64,000 nt of DNA from Photobacterium chitinilyticum (GCF_004104355.1 NZ_RJLM01000010.1:1-64000), one strand, 5' to 3'. Positions 48,101 through 57,865 are shown, counted from the first letter of the stretch. Numbers and translations are program-made. Notes: generated by a model not told the origin, from the sequence alone.

Positions 48101-49168
48101 TTAATACCCATTGGGTTCGTCGGCTATCAGTACTGATAGCGTTGTTACCTGACCGTTACGCAACACTTTCATTTCAACGGAATTGCCAGGCCGAAGCTCG
48201 GTAACGATATCCAGCACATTACGACGGTCAGTCACTTTCTTGCCGTCTATCTCGATCAAGATATCCTGTACCTTAAACCCAGCCTTGGCTGCCGGGCCGT
48301 TTGGATCCATCCCCATTACAATGATCCCGCTGACTTGTTCTGCATCATACAGGCGCGCCATTACCGGATTGATATCCCGAGCTTCAATCCCAATGTAACC
48401 GCGGATCACTCGGCCATCGGCAATCAGCTTGTTCATTATTTTCTGGGTTAGCTCATAGGGAATGGCAAAGGATATGCCATAGGTCTCGATATCTGTTGTC
48501 TGTTGGTAAGAGGCAGTATTGATCCCGACGAGCTCGCCTCGGGTATTGACCAGTGCCCCACCGGAGTTGCCATCATTAATGGCGGCATCGGTCTGGAGAA
48601 AGTCCTGACGGCCATAGAAGCTCATACCAGAGCGACCGGTGGCGGAAATGATCCCGTAGGTTGTGGTTTGCCCTAGGTTGTATGGGTTGCCGATTGCCAG
48701 CACGACATCACCGACGGCTGGCTTGTAATCAGGGCTAAGCGGAATAACCGGTAGGTTTTCGGCCTGGATCTTCAGGACTGCAATATCGGTACGCTGATCT
48801 TTACCAATCAGTTGGGCGGTAAATATGCGTCCGTCCTGTAATGCTGCTATCACCTGATCGGCTTTCGCAACAACATGGTAGTTGGTGACGATGTAGCCTT
48901 TATCACTCATGATCACGCCTGAACCGAGGCCTTGGGTGCTCAGTTTGAGCCGGTCTTCGGCGTTGTAGCGACGGTTATAGATATTGACGACGGCTGGAGA
49001 GGCACGGCGAACGGCAAAGTTATAGGATAACTGGGGTTGATCCGTCTGGATGGTGGTCAATGACACTTTGGGTTGGATCATCTTGGTGCGAAGTTCAGGA
49101 AAAACAACGAGTAAGACAACAGCTGTGACGATGCCAAGTAAAATGGACCGACGAATAAAAGCCAGCAT
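48101..49168 (-). CDS. degS: Envelope stress sensor protease DegS
   Basis: Inner-membrane-anchored serine protease that starts RseA cleavage and sigma-E activation when misfolded porin C-termini bind its PDZ domain. The 355 residues have an N-terminal anchor at about 7-25, a trypsin-like domain with His (TNYHVV), Asp (RTDIAVL) and Ser (NDGNSGGAL), and one PDZ domain at about 255-345. A single PDZ and a membrane anchor distinguish it from degQ upstream. Confidence 0.95.
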   Translation of the reverse strand: MLAFIRRSILLGIVTAVVLLVVFPELRTKMIQPKVSLTTIQTDQPQLSYNFAVRRASPAVVNIYNRRYNAEDRLKLSTQGLGSGVIMSDKGYIVTNYHVVAKADQVIAALQDGRIFTAQLIGKDQRTDIAVLKIQAENLPVIPLSPDYKPAVGDVVLAIGNPYNLGQTTTYGIISATGRSGMSFYGRQDFLQTDAAINDGNSGGALVNTRGELVGINTASYQQTTDIETYGISFAIPYELTQKIMNKLIADGRVIRGYIGIEARDINPVMARLYDAEQVSGIIVMGMDPNGPAAKAGFKVQDILIEIDGKKVTDRRNVLDIVTELRPGNSVEMKVLRNGQVTTLSVLIADEPNGY

Positions 49169-49333
49169 GCTTGCTCCCCTGAAACGAAATAGCGGCAGTG
49201 CACGAAGAGTGCATTCTATGAATTATTTGGACGAGGATATCATTACAATGACTAGATACCAAACGCTACTAGGTACTTAGGCAATTGCGGGGGTAAACAG
49301 GGGAGGCGGGCCATTGCTGGCCCGGAAATAGGA

Positions 49334-50701
49334 TTAGCGAATGATCAAGTAGAGGATATTGTCGCTACGTTTCACTTCCAGCGCCAATACATTGGGCTCT
49401 TGCTCAAGCGCCTTGCGCAGTTCACCGAGGTTACGGATTGGCTGGCGGTTAAGCCCAAGGATAATATCGTCTTTTTGTAGGCCATAACGCGCTGCCAGAG
49501 ATTTTTCGTCAATATTGGTGACTTTTACCCCTTTGACACCGTCGTCGGCCGTTGTATTGGCAAATTCAGCACCGGCAAGACCTGGGTGAAGGTTTTCTGC
49601 TTTGACTTTGTTCTGGCTTGCCTCTTGCAGCACCACTGAAACCGTTTGTTCCTTGCCATCACGGACGATGCCCAAGGATGTTTGTTTGCCGGCACCGAGG
49701 GTGGCTATTTTCGCCCGGAGTTCACCGAAGGTACGGATTTGTTTGCCGTTGACCGACACAATAATGTCCCCGGCTTTGAGTCCGGCCTTTTCTGCTGCAG
49801 AGTCTGGCATTACTTGGTTGATGAAAGCGCCATGATTGGTTTCATAACCAAAGGCCTCTGCCAGTTCAGAGGTTAGCTCTCCGCCCTGAACACCCAGGAC
49901 CCCCCGCTTGACTCCGCCGAACTCAATGATTTGCTCGGTTAGGTTTCTCACCATATTGACCGGGATGGCAAAGCCGATGCCGACATTGCCACCGTTAGGC
50001 CCCAGAATTGCGGTGTTGATTCCGATAAGTTCACCGTTAAGGCTAACTAATGCTCCGCCTGAGTTGCCGCTGTTGATAGCCGCATCGGTCTGAATAAAGT
50101 TCTCGAAATTTTCGATATTGAGTCCACTGCGGCCAAGGGCCGAAATAATGCCCGAGGTAACCGTCTGGCCCAAGCCGAACGGGTTACCGATTGCAACGGC
50201 GAAATCACCCACACGCAGGCTGTCGGAGTCCGCAAGTTTTATGGCGGTCAGGTTTTTGGTCTTTTCAATTTTAAGCAGCGCAATATCTGACATTTCATCG
50301 CTGCCAATTAACTCGGCAGATAGCTCTTTGCCGTCATGCAGCTGGACCATAATCTTATCGGCGCCGTTGATGACATGATGGTTGGTAACAATATAGCCTT
50401 TGTCCGCATCGATGATGACTCCGGAACCCAGCCCTCGGAACGGTCGTTCACGAAGCTGCTCTTCGGGAAATTCGGGGCCAAAGAAAAAGCGGAAGTTTTC
50501 AGGAAGGCGTTGCCTTGAAACCTGCTTGCCTTCGACTGCAATACTGACGACTGCCGGGGTGACTTGCTCCAGCATCGGGGCGAGGCTAGGAAGCTGTTGG
50601 CTATTGGTTGAAAGAGGTAATGCAGCAGTTGCCGTGATTGGGGTAATAACAGAACTGATGCAGAGTGCCAGCGCACTGAATACAAGCAAAGGTTTTTTCA
50701 T
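49334..50701 (-). CDS. degQ: Periplasmic serine endoprotease DegQ/DegP
   Basis: Periplasmic chaperone-protease of the HtrA family. The start at 50701 (MKKPLLVFSALALC) is preferred over the upstream frame because it gives a clean signal peptide; 455 residues. The triad His (TNHHVI), Asp (MSDIALL) and Ser (NSGNSGGAL) is intact, followed by two PDZ domains at about 255-345 and 360-450. The pairing with degS in this order favours DegQ over DegP, but in Vibrionaceae one protein may serve both roles. Confidence 0.93.
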   Translation of the reverse strand: MKKPLLVFSALALCISSVITPITATAALPLSTNSQQLPSLAPMLEQVTPAVVSIAVEGKQVSRQRLPENFRFFFGPEFPEEQLRERPFRGLGSGVIIDADKGYIVTNHHVINGADKIMVQLHDGKELSAELIGSDEMSDIALLKIEKTKNLTAIKLADSDSLRVGDFAVAIGNPFGLGQTVTSGIISALGRSGLNIENFENFIQTDAAINSGNSGGALVSLNGELIGINTAILGPNGGNVGIGFAIPVNMVRNLTEQIIEFGGVKRGVLGVQGGELTSELAEAFGYETNHGAFINQVMPDSAAEKAGLKAGDIIVSVNGKQIRTFGELRAKIATLGAGKQTSLGIVRDGKEQTVSVVLQEASQNKVKAENLHPGLAGAEFANTTADDGVKGVKVTNIDEKSLAARYGLQKDDIILGLNRQPIRNLGELRKALEQEPNVLALEVKRSDNILYLIIR

Positions 50702-50836
50702 TATTACTAAACTCCGGTTTACAAGTAGTAGTACCATTCCATAGTGACTATAAACATCTAAGAATCAATCACCAACGAAGGAAAGCGGTATTAGCTCTGA
50801 CTTGAAAACCGGGGTTTAGTTCCAGAAAAAAAGGAA

Positions 50837-51256
50837 TTAGCTCGCTTTGGGCTCTTCCACTTTTTCAGGTTCGTCTCTCAGTAGCCCGGTTGCACCGTTG
50901 GCGTAATCACGGGGTTGATTTTGTACATTCCCCGTTTCCGCAACGGGCTCCAGTGTACTGATACGACGGGCAAACGGGTTGTCCTGATCCGGAAGATTAG
51001 GCATCAACTCGGTTGATGTTTTTGCCATGTGTTCGTATAGCTTACTGTAATCTTTCGCTATGTTATCTAACAGCTCTGAACTGCAGGCAAAATGATCCAC
51101 TAATTCCTGACGGTATTGCTCCAGTTCGTATTTTGACTTATCCAAGTCTTTCTTTAGTTCTTTTTGTTGTTTGAGGCTTTTATTGCCTAAACGGGCTGCA
51201 AAAGCACCTACAATTGCACCTGCGGCAAAAATGAGTAGCGCATATATCCAAGCCAT
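50837..51256 (-). CDS. zapG: Z-ring associated protein ZapG (YhcB)
   Basis: A 139-residue DUF1043 protein with one N-terminal membrane helix (about 3-22) and a long cytoplasmic coiled coil (about 25-90, many Lys, Glu, Leu and Gln). E. coli YhcB/ZapG links envelope growth and division. It lies divergent from zapE, and the two share a 240-bp promoter region. Confidence 0.9.
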   Translation of the reverse strand: MAWIYALLIFAAGAIVGAFAARLGNKSLKQQKELKKDLDKSKYELEQYRQELVDHFACSSELLDNIAKDYSKLYEHMAKTSTELMPNLPDQDNPFARRISTLEPVAETGNVQNQPRDYANGATGLLRDEPEKVEEPKAS

Positions 51257-51496
51257 GAAAAACTCCTTGTGACTTTATGAATACCAAGTTGTTTATGTCG
51301 GTCTAAAGACATTGTGGCGGCATACCAACGAGTTAGGGCATGCTCGTGCCGACGGGTCTTTCCTTTGTATACCAGATAGTTTAATTGGTGCTGAATGGGC
51401 GCCAACTAATTAGTTCGTATAGTTACTATACATGCACAAACGTTGCCATGGTACTATCTGACGCCAAAGATGGGACTAATTTGGTAATGGTAAAGG

Positions 51497-52597
51497 ATGA
51501 CTCCACAACAACAATATCAGTACGATCTCCAGCAGGCCGATTTCATTGCCGACCCGGCGCAGGCCATGGCGGTCTCTTACCTTGAAGCTCTCTATCATCG
51601 AATGCTGGCACCCAAACCGGAAGCCAAAGCTTCACTGTTGCAGCGGTTGTTCAAACGGCAACAAGAGACCAGTACCACGCCAGTAAAAGGCGTCTATTTT
51701 TGGGGTGGGGTCGGAAGAGGAAAGACCTATCTGGTTGATACGTTTTTTGAGTGCTTGCCGACCGAGCGTAAAATGCGGGTGCATTTCCATCGGTTTATGC
51801 ATCGTGTGCATCAGGAGATGCAGCAACTGTCTGCACAGTCAGATCCGCTGGAGCTGGTCGCGGACCGATTCAAGGCCGAAACTGATATCATCTGTTTTGA
51901 TGAATTCTTTGTCTCTGATATTACTGATGCGATGATCCTCGGGACGCTATTCGAGGCGTTGTTCCGCCGGGGGATCACGCTGGTGGCGACATCGAATATC
52001 CCGCCTGACGAGTTGTATCGCAATGGTCTGCAGCGATCCCGTTTCCTACCGGCTATAGCGCTGATTCAGCAGCACTGCGATATCGTCAATGTTGATTCTG
52101 GCATCGACTATCGCCTGAGAACGCTTGAACAGGCCGAAATTTATCATTACCCACTTGATGCCCTAGCGGAAAATAACATTGAGCAATATTTCGTTCAATT
52201 GAGTGTCGAGCCAAGAAGCCGAGGCAAAGCTATCGACATAAACAACCGAATGTTGCCGACTCGCCACGAGGCCGATGGGGTAGTGCATTTTACGTTTAAG
52301 ACATTATGCCAAACGGCCAGAAGCCAGACTGACTATATGGAAATAGCCCGTATTTATCACACCGTGCTGGTCTCGGAGGTGATCCAGATGGGCGAGAAAG
52401 AAGACGATGCCGCGCGACGTTTTATTGCCATGGTCGATGAATTCTACGAGCGCAATGTAAAGCTCATTATGTCGGCGCAGGTGGATATGACACAGCTTTA
52501 CCAAAATGGCCGCCTCGAGTTTGAATTCAAGCGCTGCTGTTCACGTTTGATTGAAATGCAAAGCCACGATTATCTGGCAAAACCTCACCTTGCATAG
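51497..52597 (+). CDS. zapE: Cell division protein ZapE (AFG1-like ATPase)
   Basis: A 366-residue AFG1/LACE1-type ATPase. Walker A GGVGRGKTY is near residue 74, and Walker B with adjacent residues reads IICFDEFFVSD. ZapE in E. coli acts at the Z ring during constriction and under low oxygen or high temperature. ATG 51497 is preceded by AAAGG. The gene is upstream of the rplM-rpsI promoter, with a 260-bp gap. Confidence 0.95.
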   Translation: MTPQQQYQYDLQQADFIADPAQAMAVSYLEALYHRMLAPKPEAKASLLQRLFKRQQETSTTPVKGVYFWGGVGRGKTYLVDTFFECLPTERKMRVHFHRFMHRVHQEMQQLSAQSDPLELVADRFKAETDIICFDEFFVSDITDAMILGTLFEALFRRGITLVATSNIPPDELYRNGLQRSRFLPAIALIQQHCDIVNVDSGIDYRLRTLEQAEIYHYPLDALAENNIEQYFVQLSVEPRSRGKAIDINNRMLPTRHEADGVVHFTFKTLCQTARSQTDYMEIARIYHTVLVSEVIQMGEKEDDAARRFIAMVDEFYERNVKLIMSAQVDMTQLYQNGRLEFEFKRCCSRLIEMQSHDYLAKPHLA

Positions 52598-52691
52598 TGC
52601 CGGGGCAAATGTGACTTTGCGGTAAAAAAACGAAGGTTTTTCCTCAACAACGGCCTTGGGAGAAAAAAACACACTTTTTTTTGAAAAAAAG

Positions 52692-52720
52692 GTGATTTTT
52701 CCCCCACCCTTCCCTATAAT
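52692..52720 (+). promoter_or_regulatory. Probable rplM-rpsI promoter
   Basis: The -10 box TATAAT at 52715-52720 is exact; the -35 (GTGATT or TGATTT at 52692-52698) is weak. The GC-containing segment after the -10 would be the discriminator. It is the only good -10 box in the 260-bp gap and would give a leader of about 130 bases. Confidence 0.55.
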
Positions 52721-52727
52721 CTTGCGA

Positions 52728-52857
52728 CCCACCGTACCTGTGTCGGCGAAAGCCGGGAGCACCAACCGCTCGAAGGGGTGATGACTGGGCTCTGAACAGA
52801 GGGAGCGTTTTTGCGCTCCTGTGAAGTGAAACTATTTAATTTTGGGTAAGAATTAGC
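52728..52857 (+). promoter_or_regulatory. Structured rplM leader RNA, possible L13 autoregulatory site
   Basis: The leader before rplM can fold into several hairpins. CACC/GGTG lies around 52761-52781, CTCT/AGAG with loop GAAC at about 52790-52801, and GGAGCG/CGCTCC with a T-rich loop at about 52801-52820. In E. coli, L13 represses its own operon through the mRNA leader. Here this role is an inference from location and structure. Confidence 0.5.
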
Positions 52858-53286
52858 ATGAAAACTTTCGTTGCTAAACCAGAAACTGTAAAACGTGACT
52901 GGTATGTTGTTGACGCTGAAGGTAAAACTCTTGGTCGTCTAGCAACTGAAATCGCATCTCGTCTACGTGGTAAGCATAAGCCGGAGTACACTCCGCACGT
53001 TGACACTGGTGACTACATCGTAGTTATCAACGCAGAAAAAGTTGCTGTAACTGGCGCTAAGAAGACTGACAAGATGTACCATCGCCACACTGGCTTTATT
53101 GGTGGTCTGAAGTCAATCAGCTTCGAGAAGCTTATCGATAAGAAGCCAGAAATGGTTATCGAAACTGCTGTTAAAGGCATGCTTCCTAAAGGTCCTCTAG
53201 GCCGTGCTATGTACCGTAAGCTTAAAGTTTACGCAGGTACAGAGCACAACCATGCTGCACAGCAGCCTAAAGTACTAGACATCTAA
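52858..53286 (+). CDS. rplM: 50S ribosomal protein L13
   Basis: 142 residues, the standard length, with conserved [24 protein letters not shown] and [11 protein letters not shown] segments. L13 is an early-assembly 50S protein and, in E. coli, the autogenous repressor of this operon. Codon use is strongly biased to the codons of highly expressed genes, unlike neighbours. It is followed 15 bp later by rpsI. Confidence 0.98.
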   Translation: MKTFVAKPETVKRDWYVVDAEGKTLGRLATEIASRLRGKHKPEYTPHVDTGDYIVVINAEKVAVTGAKKTDKMYHRHTGFIGGLKSISFEKLIDKKPEMVIETAVKGMLPKGPLGRAMYRKLKVYAGTEHNHAAQQPKVLDI

Positions 53287-53301
53287 TTGGGGAAGATGAC
53301 A

Positions 53302-53694
53302 ATGGCAGAGAATCAATACTACGGCACTGGTCGCCGCAAAAGCTCAGCTGCTCGTGTTTTCATTAAACCGGGTACTGGCAACATCGTAATCAACAAGCGT
53401 AGCCTTGAAGAATACTTTGGTCGTGAAACTGCTCGCATGGTTGTTCGTCAGCCACTTGAGCTAGTTGAAATGACTGAGAAACTTGACCTATACATCACTG
53501 TTAAGGGTGGTGGTATCACTGGTCAATCAGGTGCTATCCGTCACGGTATCACTCGTGCTCTTATGGAGTATGATGAGACTCTACGTCCATCTCTACGCGC
53601 TGCGGGTTATGTTACTCGTGATGCACGTAAAGTTGAGCGTAAGAAAGTTGGTCTACGTAAAGCACGTCGTCGTCCACAGTTCTCTAAGCGTTAA
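53302..53694 (+). CDS. rpsI: 30S ribosomal protein S9
   Basis: The 130-residue product from ATG 53302 ([15 protein letters not shown]) equals the E. coli length; the upstream TTG 53287 lacks support. GGGGAAGA is the ribosome binding site. The C-terminus ends in the universally conserved basic tail with final SKR, which reaches the P-site tRNA anticodon. Codon bias is high, as in rplM. Confidence 0.98.
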   Translation: MAENQYYGTGRRKSSAARVFIKPGTGNIVINKRSLEEYFGRETARMVVRQPLELVEMTEKLDLYITVKGGGITGQSGAIRHGITRALMEYDETLRPSLRAAGYVTRDARKVERKKVGLRKARRRPQFSKR

Positions 53695-53733
53695 TATTAC
53701 GCTTCAGAATATTTATTCTGGATACTGTGTACG

Positions 53734-53766
53734 AAAAGCTCAACCTTCGGGTTGGGCTTTTTTTTT
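53734..53766 (+). terminator. Terminator of rplM-rpsI
   Basis: The stem AAAAGCTCAACC/GGTTGGGCTTTT has an extra-stable TTCG tetraloop and a run of at least nine T. It ends the ribosomal protein operon. Confidence 0.95.
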
Positions 53767-54041
53767 GTCAAAAAAACACCCTTTCTCCCTCTAGAATCCC
53801 TGTATTCCGCGGCTTGATGTAAAATTGAAACAAAAAGAACATACCTCTCACATTTGTTGCGAAAAAGTAGCTTTATCTTGTCAAAAAGTGGGGTTTTCTT
53901 TATCATTTGGCGCGATAAGCAACAGTTTTATAATGTTACAAACAATCTGTTGTTTCTTTCCGTTGAAAGTTAGCCGTAAGCTCCAGGGACGCCGAAGGAC
54001 ATAATAATAATCCAGAGCGGGAGCACATGGGAGAATGTTGG
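53767..54041 (+). promoter_or_regulatory. petAp: Intergenic region with probable petABC promoter
   Basis: This gap between the rpsI terminator and petA contains no convincing gene. A good promoter match is TTGGCG at 53907-53912, a 16-base spacer and TATAAT at 53929-53934, about 110 bases before the petA start. The rest of the leader has a poly-T/AA repeat-like stretch (AAACAATCTGTTGTTT) that may fold weakly. Confidence 0.55.
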
Positions 54042-54632
54042 ATGAGCAATGCGCCAGTAAGTAACGGCCGCCGCCGCTTCCTGACTGCGACAACTTCGGT
54101 TGTTGGAGGCTTAGGTGCAGTCGCTGTAGCTGTGCCTTTTATCAAATCTTGGAACCCGAGCGCGAAAGCAAAAGCCGCCGGTGCACCAGTAGAAGTTGAT
54201 ATCAGTAAGTTGGAAGATGGCCAAATGGTACGCGTCGAGTGGCGCGGTAAGCCTGTTTGGGTCGTGCGTCGTAGTGATGCAATTTTAGAAGAGTTGGGTG
54301 GCCATGATGGTGATCTTCGCGATCCGTCGTCAGATGAGCCACAGCAGCCTGAATATGCCCAGAATAAATTTCGTTCAGTTAAACCTGAGATCTTTCTAGC
54401 CGTAGGGATCTGTACTCACCTCGGTTGTTCCCCTACCTATTTGCCAGATAGCTTTAACGAGCAGGTGAGTGGCGTCAGTGCAGGCTTCTTCTGCCCGTGT
54501 CACGGTTCTAAGTTCGATATGGCCGGCAGGGTATTTGCGGGGGTACCAGCACCGCTCAACTTGGTGGTACCGCCTCATACATTCCTGGATGACAATACCA
54601 TTCTGGTCGGTGTAGATGAGGAGACAGCCTAA
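54042..54632 (+). CDS. petA: Ubiquinol-cytochrome c reductase Rieske iron-sulfur subunit
   Basis: The iron-sulfur subunit of respiratory complex III. ATG 54042 ([14 protein letters not shown]) places the twin-arginine motif near the N-terminus, giving 196 residues, normal for the family. A membrane anchor spans about 15-37. The 2Fe-2S ligands are in CTHLGC and CPCHGS. The protein is Tat-exported and remains anchored. It overlaps petB by 1 bp. Confidence 0.96.
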   Translation: MSNAPVSNGRRRFLTATTSVVGGLGAVAVAVPFIKSWNPSAKAKAAGAPVEVDISKLEDGQMVRVEWRGKPVWVVRRSDAILEELGGHDGDLRDPSSDEPQQPEYAQNKFRSVKPEIFLAVGICTHLGCSPTYLPDSFNEQVSGVSAGFFCPCHGSKFDMAGRVFAGVPAPLNLVVPPHTFLDDNTILVGVDEETA

Positions 54633-55897
54633 TGGAAGCGCTACTCGGTTGGATCGAAAAACGTTTACCTATGATGGATGCTTACAAAAAGCATTTGTCC
54701 GAATACCCGATGCCGAAGAACTTTAACTTCTGGTATCTGTTTGGATCGCTCGCCATGCTGGTGCTGGTCAATCAGTTATTAACCGGTGTCTGGCTGACGA
54801 TGAACTATGTTCCCTCCGGTGAGGGAGCGTTTGCCTCCGTTGAGTACATCATGCGTGATGTTGAATATGGCTGGCTGCTGCGTTATATGCACTCGACAGG
54901 CGCTTCGGCGTTCTTCGTTGTAATTTACCTGCATATGTTCCGTGGTTTGATTTACGGTTCTTATCAGAAGCCTCGTGAACTGCTGTGGCTGTTCGGTATG
55001 CTGATCTTCCTGGTGCTGATGGCAGAAGCCTTTATGGGTTACCTGTTGCCATGGGGCCAGATGTCATACTGGGGTGCTCAGGTAATTATTTCACTGTTTG
55101 GTGCTATCCCTTTTATTGGCGATGATCTGACATTATGGATCCGTGGTGACTATGTTATTTCGGGCGCGACCCTGAACCGTTTCTTCGCTCTGCACGTTAT
55201 TGCGTTGCCTATCGTGCTGTTGCTTCTGATTGTGCTGCACATATTGGCACTGCATGAAGTGGGGTCAAACAACCCGGACGGTATCGAGACCAAACTGCCG
55301 AAAGGCAGCAAAGGTGAAGGGTACAAGACTCAGTTCCCGTTCCATAAGCAGTACAGCGGCAAGTACGATGTCATTGATTCTATCCCGTTCCATCCATATG
55401 GTACGGTGAAAGATATGGTCGGTGTGGCCGTCTTCCTGTTCTTCTTTTGTTATGTGTTGTTCTTTAATCCAGAGATGGGCGGTTATTTCCTTGAACCACC
55501 TAACTTTGAAGCCGCTAACCCGCTGAAGACACCAGAGCATATTGCACCAGTTTGGTACTTTACTCCGTTCTACGCGATTCTGCGTGCGGTACCAGACAAG
55601 CTAATGGGCGTTATTGCGATGGGTGCATCGATTGTGGTGCTGTTCCTGTTGCCGTGGCTGGATCGCTGTAAGGTGCGCTCTTACCGCTACCGCAGCAAGT
55701 TCCATCTGATCAATATCGCTCAGTTTACTGTGAGCTTTATTGCCCTGGGTGTACTGGGGGCGCTGCCTGCGACAGCAACGTATACCTTGATGGCGCAGAT
55801 TTTCAGTCTGGGTTACTTTATGTTCTTCGTCCTGCTGTATTTCTACAGTAAAAACGAAGCAACCAAGCCGCTACCAGAGAGGGTGACATTCAAATGA
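54632..55897 (+). CDS. petB: Cytochrome b subunit of complex III
   Basis: A 421-residue integral membrane protein with eight or so helices and two b-type hemes. Heme-ligand His residues occur in the second and fourth helices (MHSTGASAFFVVIYLHMFR; FFALHVIALPIVLLLLIVLHIL). The quinol-oxidation PEWY-type motif appears as APVWYF. It shares bases with petA and petC at both ends (ATG overlapping TAA; 4-bp overlap). Confidence 0.97.
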   Translation: MEALLGWIEKRLPMMDAYKKHLSEYPMPKNFNFWYLFGSLAMLVLVNQLLTGVWLTMNYVPSGEGAFASVEYIMRDVEYGWLLRYMHSTGASAFFVVIYLHMFRGLIYGSYQKPRELLWLFGMLIFLVLMAEAFMGYLLPWGQMSYWGAQVIISLFGAIPFIGDDLTLWIRGDYVISGATLNRFFALHVIALPIVLLLLIVLHILALHEVGSNNPDGIETKLPKGSKGEGYKTQFPFHKQYSGKYDVIDSIPFHPYGTVKDMVGVAVFLFFFCYVLFFNPEMGGYFLEPPNFEAANPLKTPEHIAPVWYFTPFYAILRAVPDKLMGVIAMGASIVVLFLLPWLDRCKVRSYRYRSKFHLINIAQFTVSFIALGVLGALPATATYTLMAQIFSLGYFMFFVLLYFYSKNEATKPLPERVTFK

Positions 55898-56631
55898 AGA
55901 AGTTGATTGTAATGCTACTAGCTCTGTTGCCTTCGATGGCTATAGCGGCTGGTGGTAACGTACATTTAGATGCTGCGAACAATGACTTGTCGGACAAAGC
56001 CTCGCTACAGCGTGGTGCCAAGACATTCATGAACTACTGCTTTGGCTGTCACGCCACGCAGTATCAGCGCTATGAGCGTGTGGCGACGGATATCGGTATT
56101 CCGCTGGATCTGATGAAAGAGAGCATGATCTTTGATAGCGAAGCTAAGATCGGTGATCTGATGACCAATGCAATTCCTGAGGAATACGCAGCGACATCGT
56201 TTGGTGCTCCGGCACCGGATCTGACTCTGGTTGCCCGTGTTCGTGGTACAGACTGGTTATACACCTACCTGCGTTCTTTCTATGCAGACCCAAGCCGCCC
56301 GTTTGGCGTCAACAATGTGGTTTTTCCTAGTGTAGGTATGCCGCATGTCCTGGAAGAGCTGCAGGGTGTACCAACAAAAAGGTATGAAACTCACCTGGTT
56401 GACGGTGAGGAAGTACAGGAATTTGTTGGCATCGAGTCTGATGGGACTGGTGAGCTGAACGCCGAAGAGTATGATGAGGCGGTTCGTGATCTGGTTAACT
56501 TCCTAGAGTATTCGGCTGAGCCGGTAAAACTAGAACGTCAGAGTCTGGGGTTATGGGTAATGGGCTTTCTGGTCATATTCTTTGTGCTAACATTACTGTT
56601 GAAGAAAGAATATTGGCGTGATGTCCATTGA
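55894..56631 (+). CDS. petC: Cytochrome c1 subunit of complex III
   Basis: A 245-residue protein with a signal peptide (about 1-18, ending AIAA), a heme c motif CFGCH near residue 50, a Met ligand region (GMPHVLEEL) and a C-terminal membrane anchor at about 215-238. It passes electrons from the Rieske protein to cytochrome c. It is the last gene of petABC and is followed by a terminator. Confidence 0.96.
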   Translation: MKKLIVMLLALLPSMAIAAGGNVHLDAANNDLSDKASLQRGAKTFMNYCFGCHATQYQRYERVATDIGIPLDLMKESMIFDSEAKIGDLMTNAIPEEYAATSFGAPAPDLTLVARVRGTDWLYTYLRSFYADPSRPFGVNNVVFPSVGMPHVLEELQGVPTKRYETHLVDGEEVQEFVGIESDGTGELNAEEYDEAVRDLVNFLEYSAEPVKLERQSLGLWVMGFLVIFFVLTLLLKKEYWRDVH

Positions 56632-56659
56632 TCAGGTAACCTAGTGGGTTAAGAATCTC

Positions 56660-56690
56660 GCAATGGGGGCTCGAGCCCCCGTTGCTTTTT
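56660..56690 (+). terminator. Terminator between petC and sspA
   Basis: A 12-13 bp GC-rich stem (GCAATGGGGGCTC/GAGCCCCCGTTGC) is followed by TTTTT. It separates petABC from sspAB. Confidence 0.93.
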
Positions 56691-56717
56691 GTGTATATAA
56701 GTATACTGGAGGGGTTA

Positions 56718-57356
56718 ATGGCTGTTGCTGCCAATAAACGCTCTGTGATGACTCTGTATTCTGATGCGTCGGACATCTACAGCCATCAGGTGCGTATCGT
56801 ACTAGCAGAAAAGGGTGTTAGTGTTGAAATTGAGCTGGTTGAACCAAACAACCTGCCTGAAGATCTACTGGACCTAAACCCGTACAACTCTGTTCCAACC
56901 CTGGTTGACCGTGAGCTTGCTCTTTACCAGGCCGGCATCATTATGGAGTACTTGGATGAGCGTTTCCCTCACCCACCTCTGATGCCAGTTTATCCTGTTG
57001 CTCGTGGTAACAGCCGCCTGATGATGTACCGTGTTGAGCGTAACTGGTACACATTGGCTGAGAAGGTAAACAAAGGTAGTGCTGATGAGGCAGATAAAGC
57101 ACGTAAGCAATTACGTGATGAACTGCTTGCTCTGGCACCTGTATTTGCTGAATTCCCGTACTTTATGAGCGACGAGTTCAGCTTGGTTGATTGTTACCTG
57201 GCACCGCTACTGTGGCGTTTACCTGAAATGGGTATTGAATTGGTTGGTGCTGGTGCCAAAGAAGTGAAAGCATATATGACTCGCGTTTTCGAGCGTGATT
57301 CATTCCTTGCCTCACTGACTGAAGCCGAGCGTGAAATGCGCTTGACTGGCCAATAA
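56718..57356 (+). CDS. sspA: Stringent starvation protein A
   Basis: An RNA polymerase-associated protein with a glutathione S-transferase fold, important for stress survival and virulence gene control. ATG 56718 (MAVAANKRSVMTLYSD) has GGAGGGG at 4 bases; 212 residues. The N-terminal thioredoxin-like part (about 10-85) and C-terminal helical part are both complete. It overlaps sspB by 1 bp. Confidence 0.96.
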   Translation: MAVAANKRSVMTLYSDASDIYSHQVRIVLAEKGVSVEIELVEPNNLPEDLLDLNPYNSVPTLVDRELALYQAGIIMEYLDERFPHPPLMPVYPVARGNSRLMMYRVERNWYTLAEKVNKGSADEADKARKQLRDELLALAPVFAEFPYFMSDEFSLVDCYLAPLLWRLPEMGIELVGAGAKEVKAYMTRVFERDSFLASLTEAEREMRLTGQ

Positions 57357-57865
57357 TGGATATGGATAAAATGACGCCGCGTCGCCCTTATTTGCTGCGC
57401 GCGTTTTACGACTGGTTGGTCGACAATGACCTGACACCTCACTTGGTTGTGGATGCCACATTGCAAGGAGTGAAGGTGCCGACGGAATTTGTCAGTGACG
57501 GTCAAATTGTACTGAATATTGCTCCGCGTGCAGTCGGTAATCTGGAACTGGGTAATGAAGCAATTAGCTTCAATGCGCGTTTTAGTGGCCGTCCTCACTC
57601 TGTGATCGTTCCTATGTATGCAGCATTGGCTATCTACGCCCGTGAAAACGGTGCAGGTACCATGTTTGAGCCGGAGCCGGCTTATGCTTCAGACATGGCT
57701 GAGAGTGGTCTTGCGGACGGTGATTATCATTATGATGAGATCATCGAGGATGCAGAAGAGACACAATCTCCTCTTGCTGAAGTGACCGAAACCAGCGATG
57801 ACAGCAGCCCAGATGATGAGCCGCCTCGTCCTCGTGGCCGACCGAGTCTTCGCGTCGTGAAATAA
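57356..57865 (+). CDS. sspB: ClpXP adaptor protein SspB
   Basis: A 169-residue adaptor that delivers ssrA-tagged peptides to ClpXP. The start MDMDKMTPRRPYLLRAFYDW matches E. coli SspB. The substrate-binding domain covers about 1-115; an acidic, disordered linker and a C-terminal tail (RPRGRPSLRVVK) that docks on ClpX follow. It ends in a terminator shared with dolP. Confidence 0.96.
   Translation: MDMDKMTPRRPYLLRAFYDWLVDNDLTPHLVVDATLQGVKVPTEFVSDGQIVLNIAPRAVGNLELGNEAISFNARFSGRPHSVIVPMYAALAIYARENGAGTMFEPEPAYASDMAESGLADGDYHYDEIIEDAEETQSPLAEVTETSDDSSPDDEPPRPRGRPSLRVVK

Noticed and set aside
52598-52690. A/T-rich runs after zapE considered as a terminator
   Set aside because: Long A and T runs are present, but I find no GC-rich stem directly before a T-run, so no terminator is called.
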